Of a stretch of 64,000 nt of DNA, positions 44,503 to 60,800 are shown in pieces. Source of the stretch: Paraspadella gotoi. Its lineage: Eukaryota; Chaetognatha. How positions within the stretch are numbered: position 1 is the stretch's first letter; each line of letters starts with the position of its first letter. The DNA lies in the NCBI GenBank assembly GCA_051294375.1, contig JBJCIZ010000239.1:2927476-2991475 (forward strand). Reading direction: 5' to 3'. The position numbers and the translations under genes were made by a program. Under the pieces are notes generated by a model. It worked only from the letters and a program-made list of their open reading frames with translations, did not search any database and was not told the DNA's origin.

Positions 44503-47500
44503 TCATTCATCGTCAGTTTCGTCGTCGCTGGATTCCAGGTGGAGGCCTGAGGAAGTATCGTTGGCAATCGGGGGCGGCGTGGTGCAAGAAGAGAGATGCG
44601 AGCGATGGTGCAGCACGTTGTGAGACGCCGGATGATGGAAATTTCGAGAGTTCTGATGTTGAAGTTGATGGTGAGTTGGGGAGATGAGACTAGTCGAAGG
44701 AACGCTGAAGATGGAAAAAAAAAAAAAAAAAAAAAACAGATTAAATTCAGAGCGAAATAAATATTTTACAAGAAATCACCATCACAAGAAAGAGAGAGAA
44801 TCACCGAACGGGTCCCGGCGGCGTTCCTGAGGAGGCGAGAGTATAGATCCCTGGAGAGTGACTCGGCGATCCCGCGTTCGCTTGTAGGAGGGGACTTTGG
44901 GTGGGTATGGGGATATGATTCGACGGTAAGTGAAGATGGGATCGCCCGTGAAGAGATACAGCGGCCAGAGCAGCAGGAAGACTCCTAATAGAGACAAACT
45001 TCGTCAATGGGGTGGGTCAGAAGTTTGATTTGGGAACCTTTCCAAATGAAACTTCATACATTTCTGAGAAAACTTTCAATGGAGCAAAATTTTCTAAAAT
45101 GGCTAGAAGCATTAGTAATTAATTTTTTTAATATTTATTTATAGATAGGAAATAGTCAAAAAAATTTTTTTGAATTTTTTATTTTTAAAAGCGGATTCAA
45201 ATAGCTTATGAAAAGTTATCTACACAAAGTATAATTCTTTTTTCAATATTTGATGATAAGTGGGTTAAAATTGAGGAAAAACCTTAAAAAACATCATCAT
45301 CATCATCATCATCCGATGATTTTAGCAGTTTTTACTAATTTTTTAGTAATAAAACATCAAAATTTTAAAAAGTTGTAATTATATTTTTTTGCTTAACTTT
45401 TAAGCCTATCAGAATCAATTTAAAAAAACTTAAAATATCAAAAAAAATTTTTAACATTATATAGCAATATAATAATATTAATTAGCGAATTACTCATGGT
45501 TCGGAACATTTTTGCAAAAAAATATTTTAACACAATAATTAATACCAATAATGGATTAGTTAATGCTGTTCCCATTATAATTTGAATTTGGTCGGCTACC
45601 GCTACTCCTAAAAATGTTAATAAGTTCCAATAAAACACCAAATGTATGACGAAATAAAGAAAATCCTGCCTGTAATGATTCATCCATTCGTCAAGCAGGT
45701 GTCGCTGCATCAACGGTCGAGGCATAAGACGTTGCACCGCCACTAAAATGCCCGCGTCGGTCAGTCGACAGTCTAACCATTCACGAATGATCAGGTCTTC
45801 ACGTCCCGTCTCGGAGTGGGTGGTGAAATGTAGAGGCAGCCTGGAAAAGGTGGAAATTTTAAGATAAATATTAAATTAAATTAAATTAAATATTCAACAG
45901 AATCAAATAAAAACCATCCCATCTCAGCGACGTCAACTCACCTTTTCCCATCTCGATCCACGAGAGGCAAATAAGCCACGTGGTCGTTGCGATTGTCCTC
46001 CAAGTTGAGCTGACTAGCTATAGCACCGTATCTGTTGGCGTCCGGACTGTCAGCGTCCATAGGAACGAGTGCGCAAAAGTGGCCTCGAGTGTAGCCCAAA
46101 GCCACGGGAGTCTTCCAACAGAAACTTTGGTCCCAAAGAAACGGGACGTAGATTCCTTGAAATCGCGCCAGTCCGATGTTGTCGCCGCGAAAGTTTTTCA
46201 CGTACCGAACTCCATAAATGATTATGGGTCTCCTGCGGAAATTTTCAGAAAAAAAAAATATCGAGCGAGATCGTAAATAATTTCGATATTTAACAAGGAA
46301 AATTGAAAACCAACGATCACCAAATACCTGAGAATATGCGCTAAGGCAAAAATGTGAAGTTGCTCGAGAGAAGCTCCGGGTTGAGAAGCGAGAGAGAGTA
46401 AAATTGTCCAGTCTTGCTGCAACTGAGATTCGTCTAAAGTGAACTGAAAGAAAAAGCCCCCCCCAAAATATTTTAAAATAATAAAAAATAAAATAATCGG
46501 GAAATTTAAAAATCTTACCTGTAAAGAGGCGGCCTGCCGCATCTCGTATTCCCTCCATCTAGGAAAAAAAGCATGACCGGCTTCTTGAAGCGTATCGCCG
46601 AGCGCTCGACGCATGGTGTTGTCGCGATCGAAAACTCCGTAGGTCGCTTGAAGGATGCTGTCCAGCAGACAGTTCCCCGAGGTTCGATTCCACAACGCGT
46701 AAAGTCGGCTGCCTAAACGCGTCGTCAACTCGAGCGACCAGTTCATGATTCCTCCATCGAGTTCGCTTTGAACATCTGGGAATTAAACAACATAGGGAGT
46801 CATCGCTGCCTTAGGGAGAAAAATTACTGAGGAAAGCTTTGAATACCTTTATCAAGCACTTCGTCAAAAAGCTTTTCCTGGATCGTGATCGGCAGATCGT
46901 CGATCTCCGTCGGCCACGAAAACGTCACGCAATCCGACACAAAGTAGCAACCGAACGGGCCTTTCTTTTGTCTAAAAAAAAAAAAAAGGAATTATTCCCA
47001 AAGTTTTGGTTTATACTTAATATTGATTTTTCAATGCCCAGCCGGTGCTCACCTTAATGTGACTGAGACGTGTCGAAGAATGTCGGCCGCGATGTCAGGA
47101 GAGATGTGCGACGGCATTCGCTTGATGTTTTGACCCTCCATTTCTAATGATAATTAATTAACCGAGATAAAAAAAAGCGATCATGTCTACCGAGTTAGTC
47201 TAATATTTTAATATTTAATAATTTATTTAATTAATATTTAAAAATTTCAAAATCAAAATGCACCTGACGTTAAGAGTAAAGCCAAGACGTCTTCGCTCTG
47301 AAATCGAACCGCGGTTTGAATCAGCGAAGAACCGGGAACGAAAGCCGAGGGCCTCCCTAGCATCGTGCACTCTTCTTCGGAAAGCAATCTGAAAATTTAA
47401 ATACATTCAAGAAAGACCAATTGTATTTTAATTTTCGTTTCATGGGTTCTTACCTGTCTCGGTCTCCCCCAGCGACCAAAAAGGCATCTACGGGATCAAG

Positions 47501-49910
47501 CTCGTTTTCCAAGGCGCCTTGGAAGGCGCGAAGAAAGAGCCAATCCTGCTCGGGGAGATTGCCATGCTTTCGGGCCTGGCGAAGCAGGCGGTCTATCTCG
47601 CGAGATTCCCGCTCGATCTCCCGGTTGTCGGGCGTCTTTGATAAGGCGTTGGAAGATGATGCTGCCGCCGCGCCGCCTGGAAAAAGAAATTTGCGAGACC
47701 ATCCTTTCATGGAAAAGCTCCATGGAAAGCACAATAGAAACAGAAGTCAATAGCCCCCCCCCACAAAAAAAAACTGAACTCCTGGTGAGAAAAAAAAAAT
47801 TAAGCTGAAACTCGAAATTTAATTCTGCAAGATTTGTAAACATGAAAGCGTCCGATCTTACTTACCCGCAAGACTCGTATTGCTGCCTCTCTGGGGACCG
47901 ACTCCGGAAGCGTCCCCTTTGCATCCTTCGACCTTCGCTCCGGTCATCGACCCGCTCTTGACGCCCGGCTCTGACTCCGACGATCTCGGCGACGCAGATC
48001 CGGAAAATCCTGCAAAAAAAAAAAAAAAAAACCGGACATTGCCGAGTTTTAAAATGCAATGAGATCACAAAATCAGGGTTTCTGTAAACTGACCCTGAAC
48101 CGGAGAACTTCGCGATGAGCGAAAGTTCGTCTGATTGGGTTTCGAGTTGGATATAACGTAGTTTCGAAGGTTCTCGTCTTGAGTTCGCGTTTCGCTCGAA
48201 GCTGGGCGAATTTGTATCAAAATATCGTAATTTACATATATTAATAACAAAATGAATAAACAAAAAGCCTCACCTCTCGGAGAAGAAAGGGAGAACGAAG
48301 AGCGAGCCGCATTATCACATTTCGCTTTGGAGACTGTATTGTTGTCGAACATTTGACTTAGATTGGCTTCTAATCCTAAAATCGAAAACACAAATTCATT
48401 CATTTTATTCACATTACCGTCTCGATCACCAGTCTTCAATGTCTTATACCAGGGTCGCATTTATCATCGTCATTATTATCATTATCATCTCCCGTCTTCT
48501 TACCGTCGTCGAACTCCTCGCCAGGCAGCGATGCCGGCGGCGCCTTTTTCCCTCTGGGCGTGAAGCACATGGCGCACTTTTGGGTCCTGGGCCAGTTTTC
48601 GTAGGTACAGACGAGGCAGGACCACTTGTTGAGGAGGCTGCTGAGGCTGCTGCCGCAACTCGGAGCCGGTTGGTTTGGCGATTCTTGAATGCGGTAGGAG
48701 GAGAGAGACAAGGACTGGGTTTCCGAGGCGGAGGAGGAAGAGGAGGACGAAGACGACGACTCGGTCCTCTTGGACCCGACATCGCCGCCCGGCTTCGTGT
48801 CTTCCGTTGGCGGAGAAGAAGAAGAGGATGGTCGGGCAGATACCTCTGGAGCGACGGGCGCGTCCGACGACGACGACGAGTCTTCCGTCGAAGATCTGAG
48901 GTCAATTTTTTTTTTTCCATTATACCTTTTAACTCCTCACGATCGTGGAAACTCACAAACAAAATTAATCACTTGAGAGAAAAAGAAAGCGGATCGACGT
49001 CTTTGGAGATGCCGAACCGGGCGGCGTCCTTCACCTCCCGCTCGACTTGCTTGTAGTACGCCTCCCCGAATTCTTGTCCCCTTTTCGCGAAAGCGAAATT
49101 TTTTTTTTTTAAAAATAAAATTTATTGAGAAAGAAGGAATCCGAAAGAAAAAAAGTCATTTTATCGCTCCGTCGCTCACTTGGGCGTCAGGCACTGATTG
49201 CACTTGTTGGCTTTGGGCCAGTTCAGGTAGGTGCAAGCTTTGCAGGGCCATTTGCTGGCGACCGTGGAGAGGGAGGAGCCGGGCGGCGAAGAGACGGCGC
49301 TAGTGGTTGAGGAAACCGGAGTCGACGTCGGCTCGGTCACTCTGGCGACGTCGACGCTGCCGCCGCCGCCGCTGCGCCCGACCCCGCCGACGGAAGCGGC
49401 GGATTTGGAAGGCGATTCTCTTTGAGATTTGCGCTTTAGTTCCTCTTGATGAGAGACCGTCGTCGCCAAATTGCGGATGTTGTCCAAATCTTGGGAGGCG
49501 GAACCAGAGTTGGACTGAATTAGGGCGGCGTCCTAGGTGGGGGGGGGGAAACGAAGGCAATAGAATAACGAGGAATGGGAATTTTCATTTTAATTACCTT
49601 GCCAAATACTTATTAAAAATATAATTGCGTATATAGTTATATACGATGAGTAAAGTATTTCAAACTACGGATGTGAAGAACATTATTATACCTTACTATC
49701 TGGGAAATAATAAATATAATGCTACAATATAAAGTTTTGCATATTTAAATAAAAAATAAACTATCGTGCCTGTATGTATTGCGTCCTCTTCGGCGCCCTG
49801 CACATCACGCATTTGAGGGAAGTAGGGTAATTCTCGTAGGTACAGTAATCGCAGGCCCATTTTACGACGCTAACATCCGGGTCCATCTTGAGTCGTTTGA
49901 AACCGGACAT
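44503..49910 (-). CDS. ZRANB1: TRABID/ZRANB1 deubiquitinase (three NZF fingers, AnkUBD, OTU domain)
   Basis: TRABID cleaves K29/K33/K63 ubiquitin chains. Start ATG at 49910 (MSGFKRLKMDPDVSVVKW) leads directly into NZF1 WACDYCTYENYPTSLKCVMC. NZF2 is KWPCKACTYLNWPKANKCNQ at ~49195-49260 and NZF3 KWSCLVCTYENWPRTQKCAM at ~48550-48630, separated by Ser-rich linkers. The ankyrin-type ubiquitin-binding region holds QDWLFLRAFQGALENELDPV (~47500) and LGRPSAFVPGSSLIQTAVRF (~47330). The OTU domain holds NRTSGNCLLDSILQATYGVF (catalytic Cys, ~46670), LASQPGASLEQLHIFALAHI, RRPIIIYGVRYVKNFRGDNI and LGYTRGHFCALVPMDAD (catalytic His). REWLDCRLTDAGILVAVQRL follows. After MNHYRQ, two in-phase exons (about 44816-44990, 44508-44710) add a Ser/Pro/His-rich tail ending SSDDETDDE, longer than the human tail. 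The intron between holds a dispersed repeat. Confidence 0.93.
44992..45588 (+). repeat. Dispersed ~590-bp repeat, copy 1 (TRABID intron)
   Basis: It matches 61778-62366 in the opposite orientation almost end to end, with scattered small differences. Shared landmarks are CAAACTTCGTCAATGG and AAACTTCATACATTTCTGAG at one end, a (CAT)n microsatellite in the middle and AATTTGAAT..GGGAACAGCATTA at the other. AT-rich, no terminal inverted repeats and no coding capacity seen. Family not recognised. Confidence 0.85.
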
Positions 49911-50944
49911 GAAGGGCGCATCCGGGTTCCGTTCTTGGATACTGTAGATTCGATGAATTTTAATTTCTGAGTTTTGTCTCTGTTATAAAAGTTAAAAAAA
50001 TTACCTAATGCATATCTTCCTGATTCGATTGAGCTGTTGTCCATAACATAGTCAACGGCCGAGTTTGATCCATTTATTTCAAAGATCTATCAAATGAAGT
50101 CCACAAAACGGTCGACATTTATGATCCGCTAAATTAACAGAAAAAAACTTATTTATTCCAATAAAAAAAGAGCAAGTACTGACACGATATGACCTGCTCG
50201 AATTTCACCTGGATCGAGAGGTTTTATCGGTTGCAAATGAAACTTCCCCGAGAAAATCTGACAGCTTCACCCGATGGATCCGCGGCACGACGGAATAACT
50301 CCAAGGTCAGCCCATGACCGTTCGATACGCACGAGCGATTGAGAAGCCGATTTCGTCCTTCAAACATAACGTCAAAACGCGGGCAAGGGCTGCTCGAACA
50401 ATGCCGATCACGAACCCTTGGTCACTCGGTAAAAAATTCTACAGTATAGTATACACTGCGTCGAAAACTAAGTATATCTCTGCAGGAAACTAAAATATGT
50501 ATGTACGCAATTGCACTGAAAACGAGAATTTAGATAAAAATTGGACAACACTCCTTATGTTATGAATCTCTTTTGATCTGTTTGACGGCGAGATCGATCG
50601 GAAATTCCTTCGCTCCCGAATCCAGATTATTTTTTTTTATGTCTAGATTTTCAATTGCAACAAATAAAAATTTTAATAATCAATTGACTGACGTAAATAA
50701 ACAACAAAAGTGTTGGTCATGGAAAAAAAAATTTCAGGAACAGGTTTTTAACTAACGCTCTTTCTTCTAAGACATAATCCCTAAAGAAAAAAAAATGAAA
50801 CAACAAAACTTGAAAAATGCATTTCATTAAAAAAAATCATCTCACATTCAAGAGGCGCGAATGGGATTTCTAAAGTAAAGCCCGCCAAGGGCAAAACAAC
50901 GATAAGTATTGACATTTGAGAATGAATCAATATTCAAATGAGAC
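49911..50944. other. Spacer upstream of TRABID with a GC-rich patch
   Basis: 1.0 kb. 49911-50043 contains a possible 5' UTR exon of TRABID (a short frame from ATG at ~50043 with a GT donor does not join in phase). 50190-50410 is GC- and CpG-rich against AT-rich flanks and holds a minus-strand open stretch of ~45 codons (DQGFVIGIVRAALARVLTLC). It may be the TRABID promoter region, an exon or a conserved non-coding element. Confidence 0.4.
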
Positions 50945-52598
<1,654 letters not shown>

Positions 52599-52748
52599 TT
52601 ATTTACTATGGATTGTATAATGCAAATATAAAGTTTATCAATATTGGATGTAATATTCCTGATACGCAAACTGAAAGAAAAAGTATGACCAAGGAAATAA
52701 ATGAAATTTAGTCGATGAAAAGCGAATAAAAGCCAAAGGATGATCAAT

Positions 52749-55271
<2,523 letters not shown>

Positions 55272-57470
55272 TTAGTTAACGACGCCCAACTTTTTTCTCA
55301 CCATTTCGTAGACTACGTAAGAAATCGAAACTGCGGGCGCGACTTTCAAAAAGTTAGGCGCTATTCCCCTGTAGAGTCCTCTGAATCCCTCCCGTTTAAC
55401 GATAGTCCTAATTAGGCCCCTCATGGTTGTGTCCTCATCCACGGCGGTCGTCGTGCCTGCCGCTTGCATTTTAGTTCGGACGAGGGCCAAAGGATAAGAG
55501 GCCAATTGGCCGCAGGTCGAACTGACCGTCCCGCAGAGGAGCAAAACAAAATTGTTGGGATCGGCGTTGTCCGGGTGTCTCGATGTGTACTCCTTCTTCA
55601 ACGTTTCGTACACCGTCAGGTCTATACCCGCGTACGGTATGATGCCCATGATGTTGGGCAAGTACCCCTTGTAAAACGCCTTCGGACCCTCCTTCTTCAA
55701 ACACTGGAGTCCGCAGTCCAAAATGCCCTTGTACTGGCCGGACTTTCCGATGGCCAATCGCGTTTTGATGAGTTCCATGGGATAGATGCACGTTTGGGCG
55801 AGAGCGCCGGCCGAAGAGCCAGCCACCATTCGCTCCCAGGTCCGCAGTTCGGTCTCGCGGTCGCCCTTGATGAGTCGCTTGAAGTTGTCGTACGCCATGA
55901 ATTTGATGGCAGATTCGGGAGCGATCTTGACCACGTTGACACCGTTGCCTCGCCATAAGGAACGATAGCCTCCCTCTGATGTCATGTGGCGGTAGACGGA
56001 GACGATCGTCATCTTGTCGCCGTGTTTGGAGCCGTAAACTTGCAACATGACTACGAGGGGAAAGCGAGGTCACAAAATTACAACTCAGAAATGATCCGCG
56101 AGTCCCCAGGACCCCCCTCCCCCCAAAAAAAAACCTTTGAGGCGGTCCAAAGGCGCCGTGCAAGTCCGGGAAACGGCTCCGGCCGCTGCCCCGGCCACAA
56201 GATGCCGCCACCACATTCCCGTTTGTAGTTCGGTCTCGGTGAAATCGTCGGGCACGAGCGAGTCTTCCCCGATGTCGAGGAACGTGGCGTGGCGCCAGTA
56301 GTGCACGATGTCGTGGATGTCGACGTGCGGCTGCCACAGCAACGAATCCCTCCACTCCTCCCAACTGATGGTAAACGAGTTATTGCGGTCCATTCGCTTG
56401 AGGAGAATTTCCGACTCTGTCTCGCAGATGTCGATGCCATTTCGTTTGAAAGATTCCTGGGGAAAAATTAGAAAATTTTCAAATTTATAAAAATGAGGTT
56501 ATTAGAAAGATTATGATTAATAAATACTAAAGAAAAGGGGTAAAAAAAAAAAATTAGAAGCAATTTCTCCTCTTTGGAGAAGCAAATTGCCACCTCCAAA
56601 GATCGGCAACTCTGAAAAGAGGGAAGTCAAAAATTGCAACGACCATCTTTATTCTTTTAAACAGCGCCGATTTGTTTCGCACGTCATTAAAAAGTCTAGA
56701 ATACTTCTAAAGTCAGATCAAGCTCATGCTCATTTTGAAGTTTTCTATTCAAGATTCAACGTCGCAAAAAAACAATACCATATGCCTTAGTGCTTTTCAC
56801 TTACTGTTTTACAGGTTCCGTTAGCTAATGCCTGTCGAAAGAGATAAGCCGGACTTAAAATCTTTTTTGCAACGCATCAAGTATAAAAAATAAGATAGTA
56901 AATTGTTTTTACATTTTAGTAAGAATAAGAATAAAGTAGTAAGCACATACCCGTCTATCATAACTTTGGATTAAGCTGATATTAAAATCTTAACTTCATG
57001 ACATAAAAAACAAAGCCGCCCAGAAGATAAATGCGCCGGCACATAGCCTAGTAAAAAAAAAACCTAAAGCTCAAATTAAAACCTGAATTTCGCTGAGAGT
57101 AATTGTTCCATCTTTGTTCGTGTCGATAGTTTTGAAGACGAGCTTGAGATTATGTTCGTGTTGTAACATGTAGTTGGCGAACTCATGAAAATTCAAAAGT
57201 TTATCTCCGTCGTCGTCGGCGCGCTTCATGAAAACCTCGGCGGAGCCAATGAGTCTAAATTAAAGAAATATATGATAGTAATTAACTCAGTTAACACAAA
57301 AACATGGACAAGAAATGAACAAACCTAAGCTCCCGAAAGGATTTGGCCAGGTCCTCGATGCAGACCTGACCGTCATCGTTTCGATCGAGTTTGGAAAACA
57401 GCTCCTTCAATCGAGTTTCATCTTCCACGGAAATCTCGGAAAGATTTGGAACATCAGACTTGAACATCAT
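55272..57470 (-). CDS. SLC25A24: Calcium-binding mitochondrial ATP-Mg/phosphate carrier (SCaMC)
   Basis: SCaMCs exchange ATP-Mg for phosphate across the inner mitochondrial membrane under Ca control. The start at 57470 or 57467 leads to [22 protein letters not shown]-hands follow: [35 protein letters not shown] (~57200), [17 protein letters not shown] (~57080) and [20 protein letters not shown] (~56370). The carrier domain has three repeats: [20 protein letters not shown] with [27 protein letters not shown] preceded by [18 protein letters not shown]; and [11 protein letters not shown]. The Px[DE]xx[KR] signatures are APLDRLK, YPMELIK and YPLALVR. The end is [18 protein letters not shown] at 55272. 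The four EF-hands plus SLC25 domain identify SCaMC; SLC25A24, A23 and A25 cannot be separated. Confidence 0.94.
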
Positions 57471-57804
57471 AAAACTTCGTCGACTCGGAAAGGGAGGGAG
57501 CCCAAGGCCGAAGCCGTCGTCAAGAGAGCGACGGCGTCATCTTGGCAACCAAACAGGGGACACACATATATATTTTCGGAACGTTTCAGAAATTTTGTCG
57601 ATGGGGTAGTTTGTAGAAACGGTTAGACGGAAATCATTCAAACAAAAATGACCTCAAATTTCGTTGATTGAAATATCTGAGCATTTTAAATCACGCGAGT
57701 TTTCGCAAGTTCGGAGATCTCGAAAAGGCCTAAATAATAAAAAATATAGTAATGAACAGTTTAAATTAAAAATAAAGAGCAACTTATGAATAACCCAGTA
57801 AAAA
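57471..57804. other. Spacer between carrier start and RMND1 stop
   Basis: 334 bp, with a GC-rich patch near 57480-57560 next to the carrier start (likely promoter or leader), otherwise featureless. Confidence 0.4.
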
Positions 57805-60800
57805 TTATTCCAAATAGTATTTTTCAACGACGTGAAAAACTTCGAATAGGACCTCAATGGCGATGAGACAGATGATGATGGTCTCGAGTCGCGATCCGTG
57901 TTTATGACTCAAATCCGTGGACATCATCTGAGTGAGCTCCACGCAATGATCAAGTCGTTTGTTCATGACCGACGTTCTCTTCGGAATGTTCAGGTGGATG
58001 AAGGCCTTTCTGTATATCCTCTCCAACTCTGGACGATCCCAGTAGAAATCGGGAACGTCCAACAAATCCGACTCGAGATTGATGTAGTGCTTCAAGACGT
58101 AAAACTCGCCCGACTTGATGAGCACGTCCTTCTGCGATAGCTTCGGGTTGCGTCCCATTCGCAGATCCTCCGAAATCTCCTGGATGGAGACGACGTACTT
58201 GGAGAGAGTCTCCTCCCAAACGGCCAGTTTGACGGACTGAGCCAAGGCGTTGGACACGGCATATTTGACGAATCGTTGCTCGATTTCGTCCATGGTGGAA
58301 CCGAGATAAACGACGCCGTCGCGGGAAAAGGCGGAAAAATCTTTGGCGCTACTGTTAACGTCCAGATAGTCTCGTTCGGGATCGACGCAAGATTTGAAAT
58401 CGTCCTATAAAAAAAAAAAAAGAATTGCATAACGTCTCTTCGGAGGCGTGGGTTCGAATCCCACCGCTGTCACCACATTTATGTAAGACGCGATGTACAG
58501 TCTCGTAGAAAAAACTATGCAAGTTAAAAAAAAAATTCAGTATTGATTTTTTCATTTTTTATTGTTTCTCATCCGAGGGCATTACTCCCTGAATGTTATG
58601 TAGAAAAATTAATGCAAAATCTCTTAAGAGGAAAGGTCATTCAGCATAACAATACGTAATCATTGATGTGTTAGAGCTAATATATCGAGAAATACTTTAT
58701 AGTCATCAGTAATCACAAAGAAATAAGTTCTTATTTATTTGTGTTCATTCTGTTTTCAATAATTTTTTTTAAATGGGTAAATAACAAAATTGTTAAGTTA
58801 AATGGGTAAGCACATTTTTTAAAGATTTTGTTTTTCAATCTGGTTGTTAAAAAATTCTAGGTAAGAAGTTAAAACACGGTATGGGATAGTTTTAGAAGGG
58901 GAGAATTAAACAATTAATCTCGTTATCTCTGTTGTTTTCCAGTCATGAACAAAATCTTCAGTTAAATAGATGGTAAAGAAATTCGAGCTACAATGAATCT
59001 ACACTGAATTTGAAGAGTTGCAGCCTAAACGACTGCAATAATATGGAATTAAAAACTTGATTAGCAATCTTAAAAACATTTGTAAAAATGTAATAGAGAG
59101 ACATTTTGATAAACGCGTTCCAGTTAGAAAGAATTCAGGGTTAAAGTTTAAAAACGTTTCATTTTCAAGGATACAAGTTGAAATTTAAAAATGTCTCTCT
59201 ATTACATTTTTCTAATTCAGTAATAAAAAATTCATAAAAAATATCAGATGGATTGGCCTTTTCGTTTGACCTGCAACTCTTCAGATAGGTTTCTTTTATT
59301 TTATATTATAATTAAAACGATATAAAATGGGGTAGAATGCATCAAATGCTTAAAGTGAATACATTTTCGGAATCGCCGGGAGCTCAGCTTTCTGAATTTG
59401 TACTCCATTTTAGCCTATTTTGAAGTTGAATTGAATGACCCTTTTTCTTAAAGCTCTCAAGATACAGTTAAATACATAAATGCTGACAGAATTCAAACTA
59501 AAAAGAAGATTGGTTTATTCTTTAACATGTGAAAAACATATCTCTTAAAAAACAATGCAATCGGAATCTCCTCTGTTTAAGCTGTCGTTTGATATCAAAA
59601 ACTTCAAACATTTGTCTGTCCATATGTCTGTCTGTCCATCCTTTCTCCAGTACCTTTAAAGTCTTATTACTTATGTTTGGATGAATCAATTGAGTTGAAA
59701 TTTTTCTGTGATTAAAAAACTAGTTCATTGAGCTGGAATTCAAGTTTCAATGGAATCAAGCTAGTAGAAGTAGGTTTTAATAGAAAAAGTAAAGATAAAT
59801 TTTAATTTATTAATTTAATTTGTATTTTTTAATATTATTTTTAGATGCGCCGAGATTAAGAGCCACGCAAGTCTATCAAAACTTTTTTTATTTTCGTTAT
59901 ATACGGTCGATTTTTATTTTACCTAAAGCTAATCTTCAATTTATATTTACTACAGTACCGGAAACCTAGAATGTCATAAATCTGTACATGGGATAACTTT
60001 TCCATTTATAGGATAAATGGCTTTAGGATTTTATAGGACGTTGCCTGGATGTCTGGCTATTGCCCATTTAAGCAATTTTTTCAAAAAATAATCTTAACCA
60101 CTTAAAAATTGGGTCAAAATTTTTTTTTTAATTTTGCTTAGCTCTAATATATTTTAAATTTTTTTCTAAAAATTTTGCTAATTGTACTCAAGAGGGTTTG
60201 TAAACTTCTGTAGAAATATTGTTACTATCAAAAAGTTTTTTTCCATATTTATCAGTGCTAATATTTTAGATGGGTCATTTTTTCAATGATACATAACTTC
60301 CTTATTTGTGAATATTATGGTTTTAAATTTTAGTAATTGGTGGGCCTTGGGTAGTCCTGCAATACATATATTTATTGATAAATCAACCACTTATTAATTA
60401 TATTCATATCCATAGTCTATGATCTGGATTGAAAATTAGACCTCAGGATAAGTTTTTACCATAGAGTTCATTACTGTTGGTCACTTTGTTGTCCATACAG
60501 TTGCTGACTCTCTTTCTGTCTCTCTCTCTTTCTTCCTTAACCAGTGCCGCGATTTCACTTTTCAGTCACATAAAATATCTTTCTTATCTGACGTCTCCTG
60601 GTTACGAAAAAAAAATATTTGTGATAGCCTTGAACGTGCAACCTTCACATCTTAAACAACAATCAGAATTCTTTCTCTCACTTTAGCTTTTGCTCTCTAG
60701 CTCTCACTCTTTGCCTCACTCTCTCTATGTCGCTTTCTCTTTGTTTCTGCATCAATTTCAGAACTTTTGCTCACTTACATTACATTAGACACATTACAGT

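Noticed and set aside
45438-45743. Hydrophobic membrane-like ORF at the TRABID intron edge
   Set aside because: It runs from the true TRABID exon straight into the dispersed repeat and AT-rich intron; the hydrophobicity comes from AT-rich codons.
58355-58555. Minus-strand ORF containing SGGIRTHASEET
   Set aside because: This peptide is the known artefact of translating the antisense of a Leu-type tRNA 3' half; it supports the tRNA remnant, not a protein.
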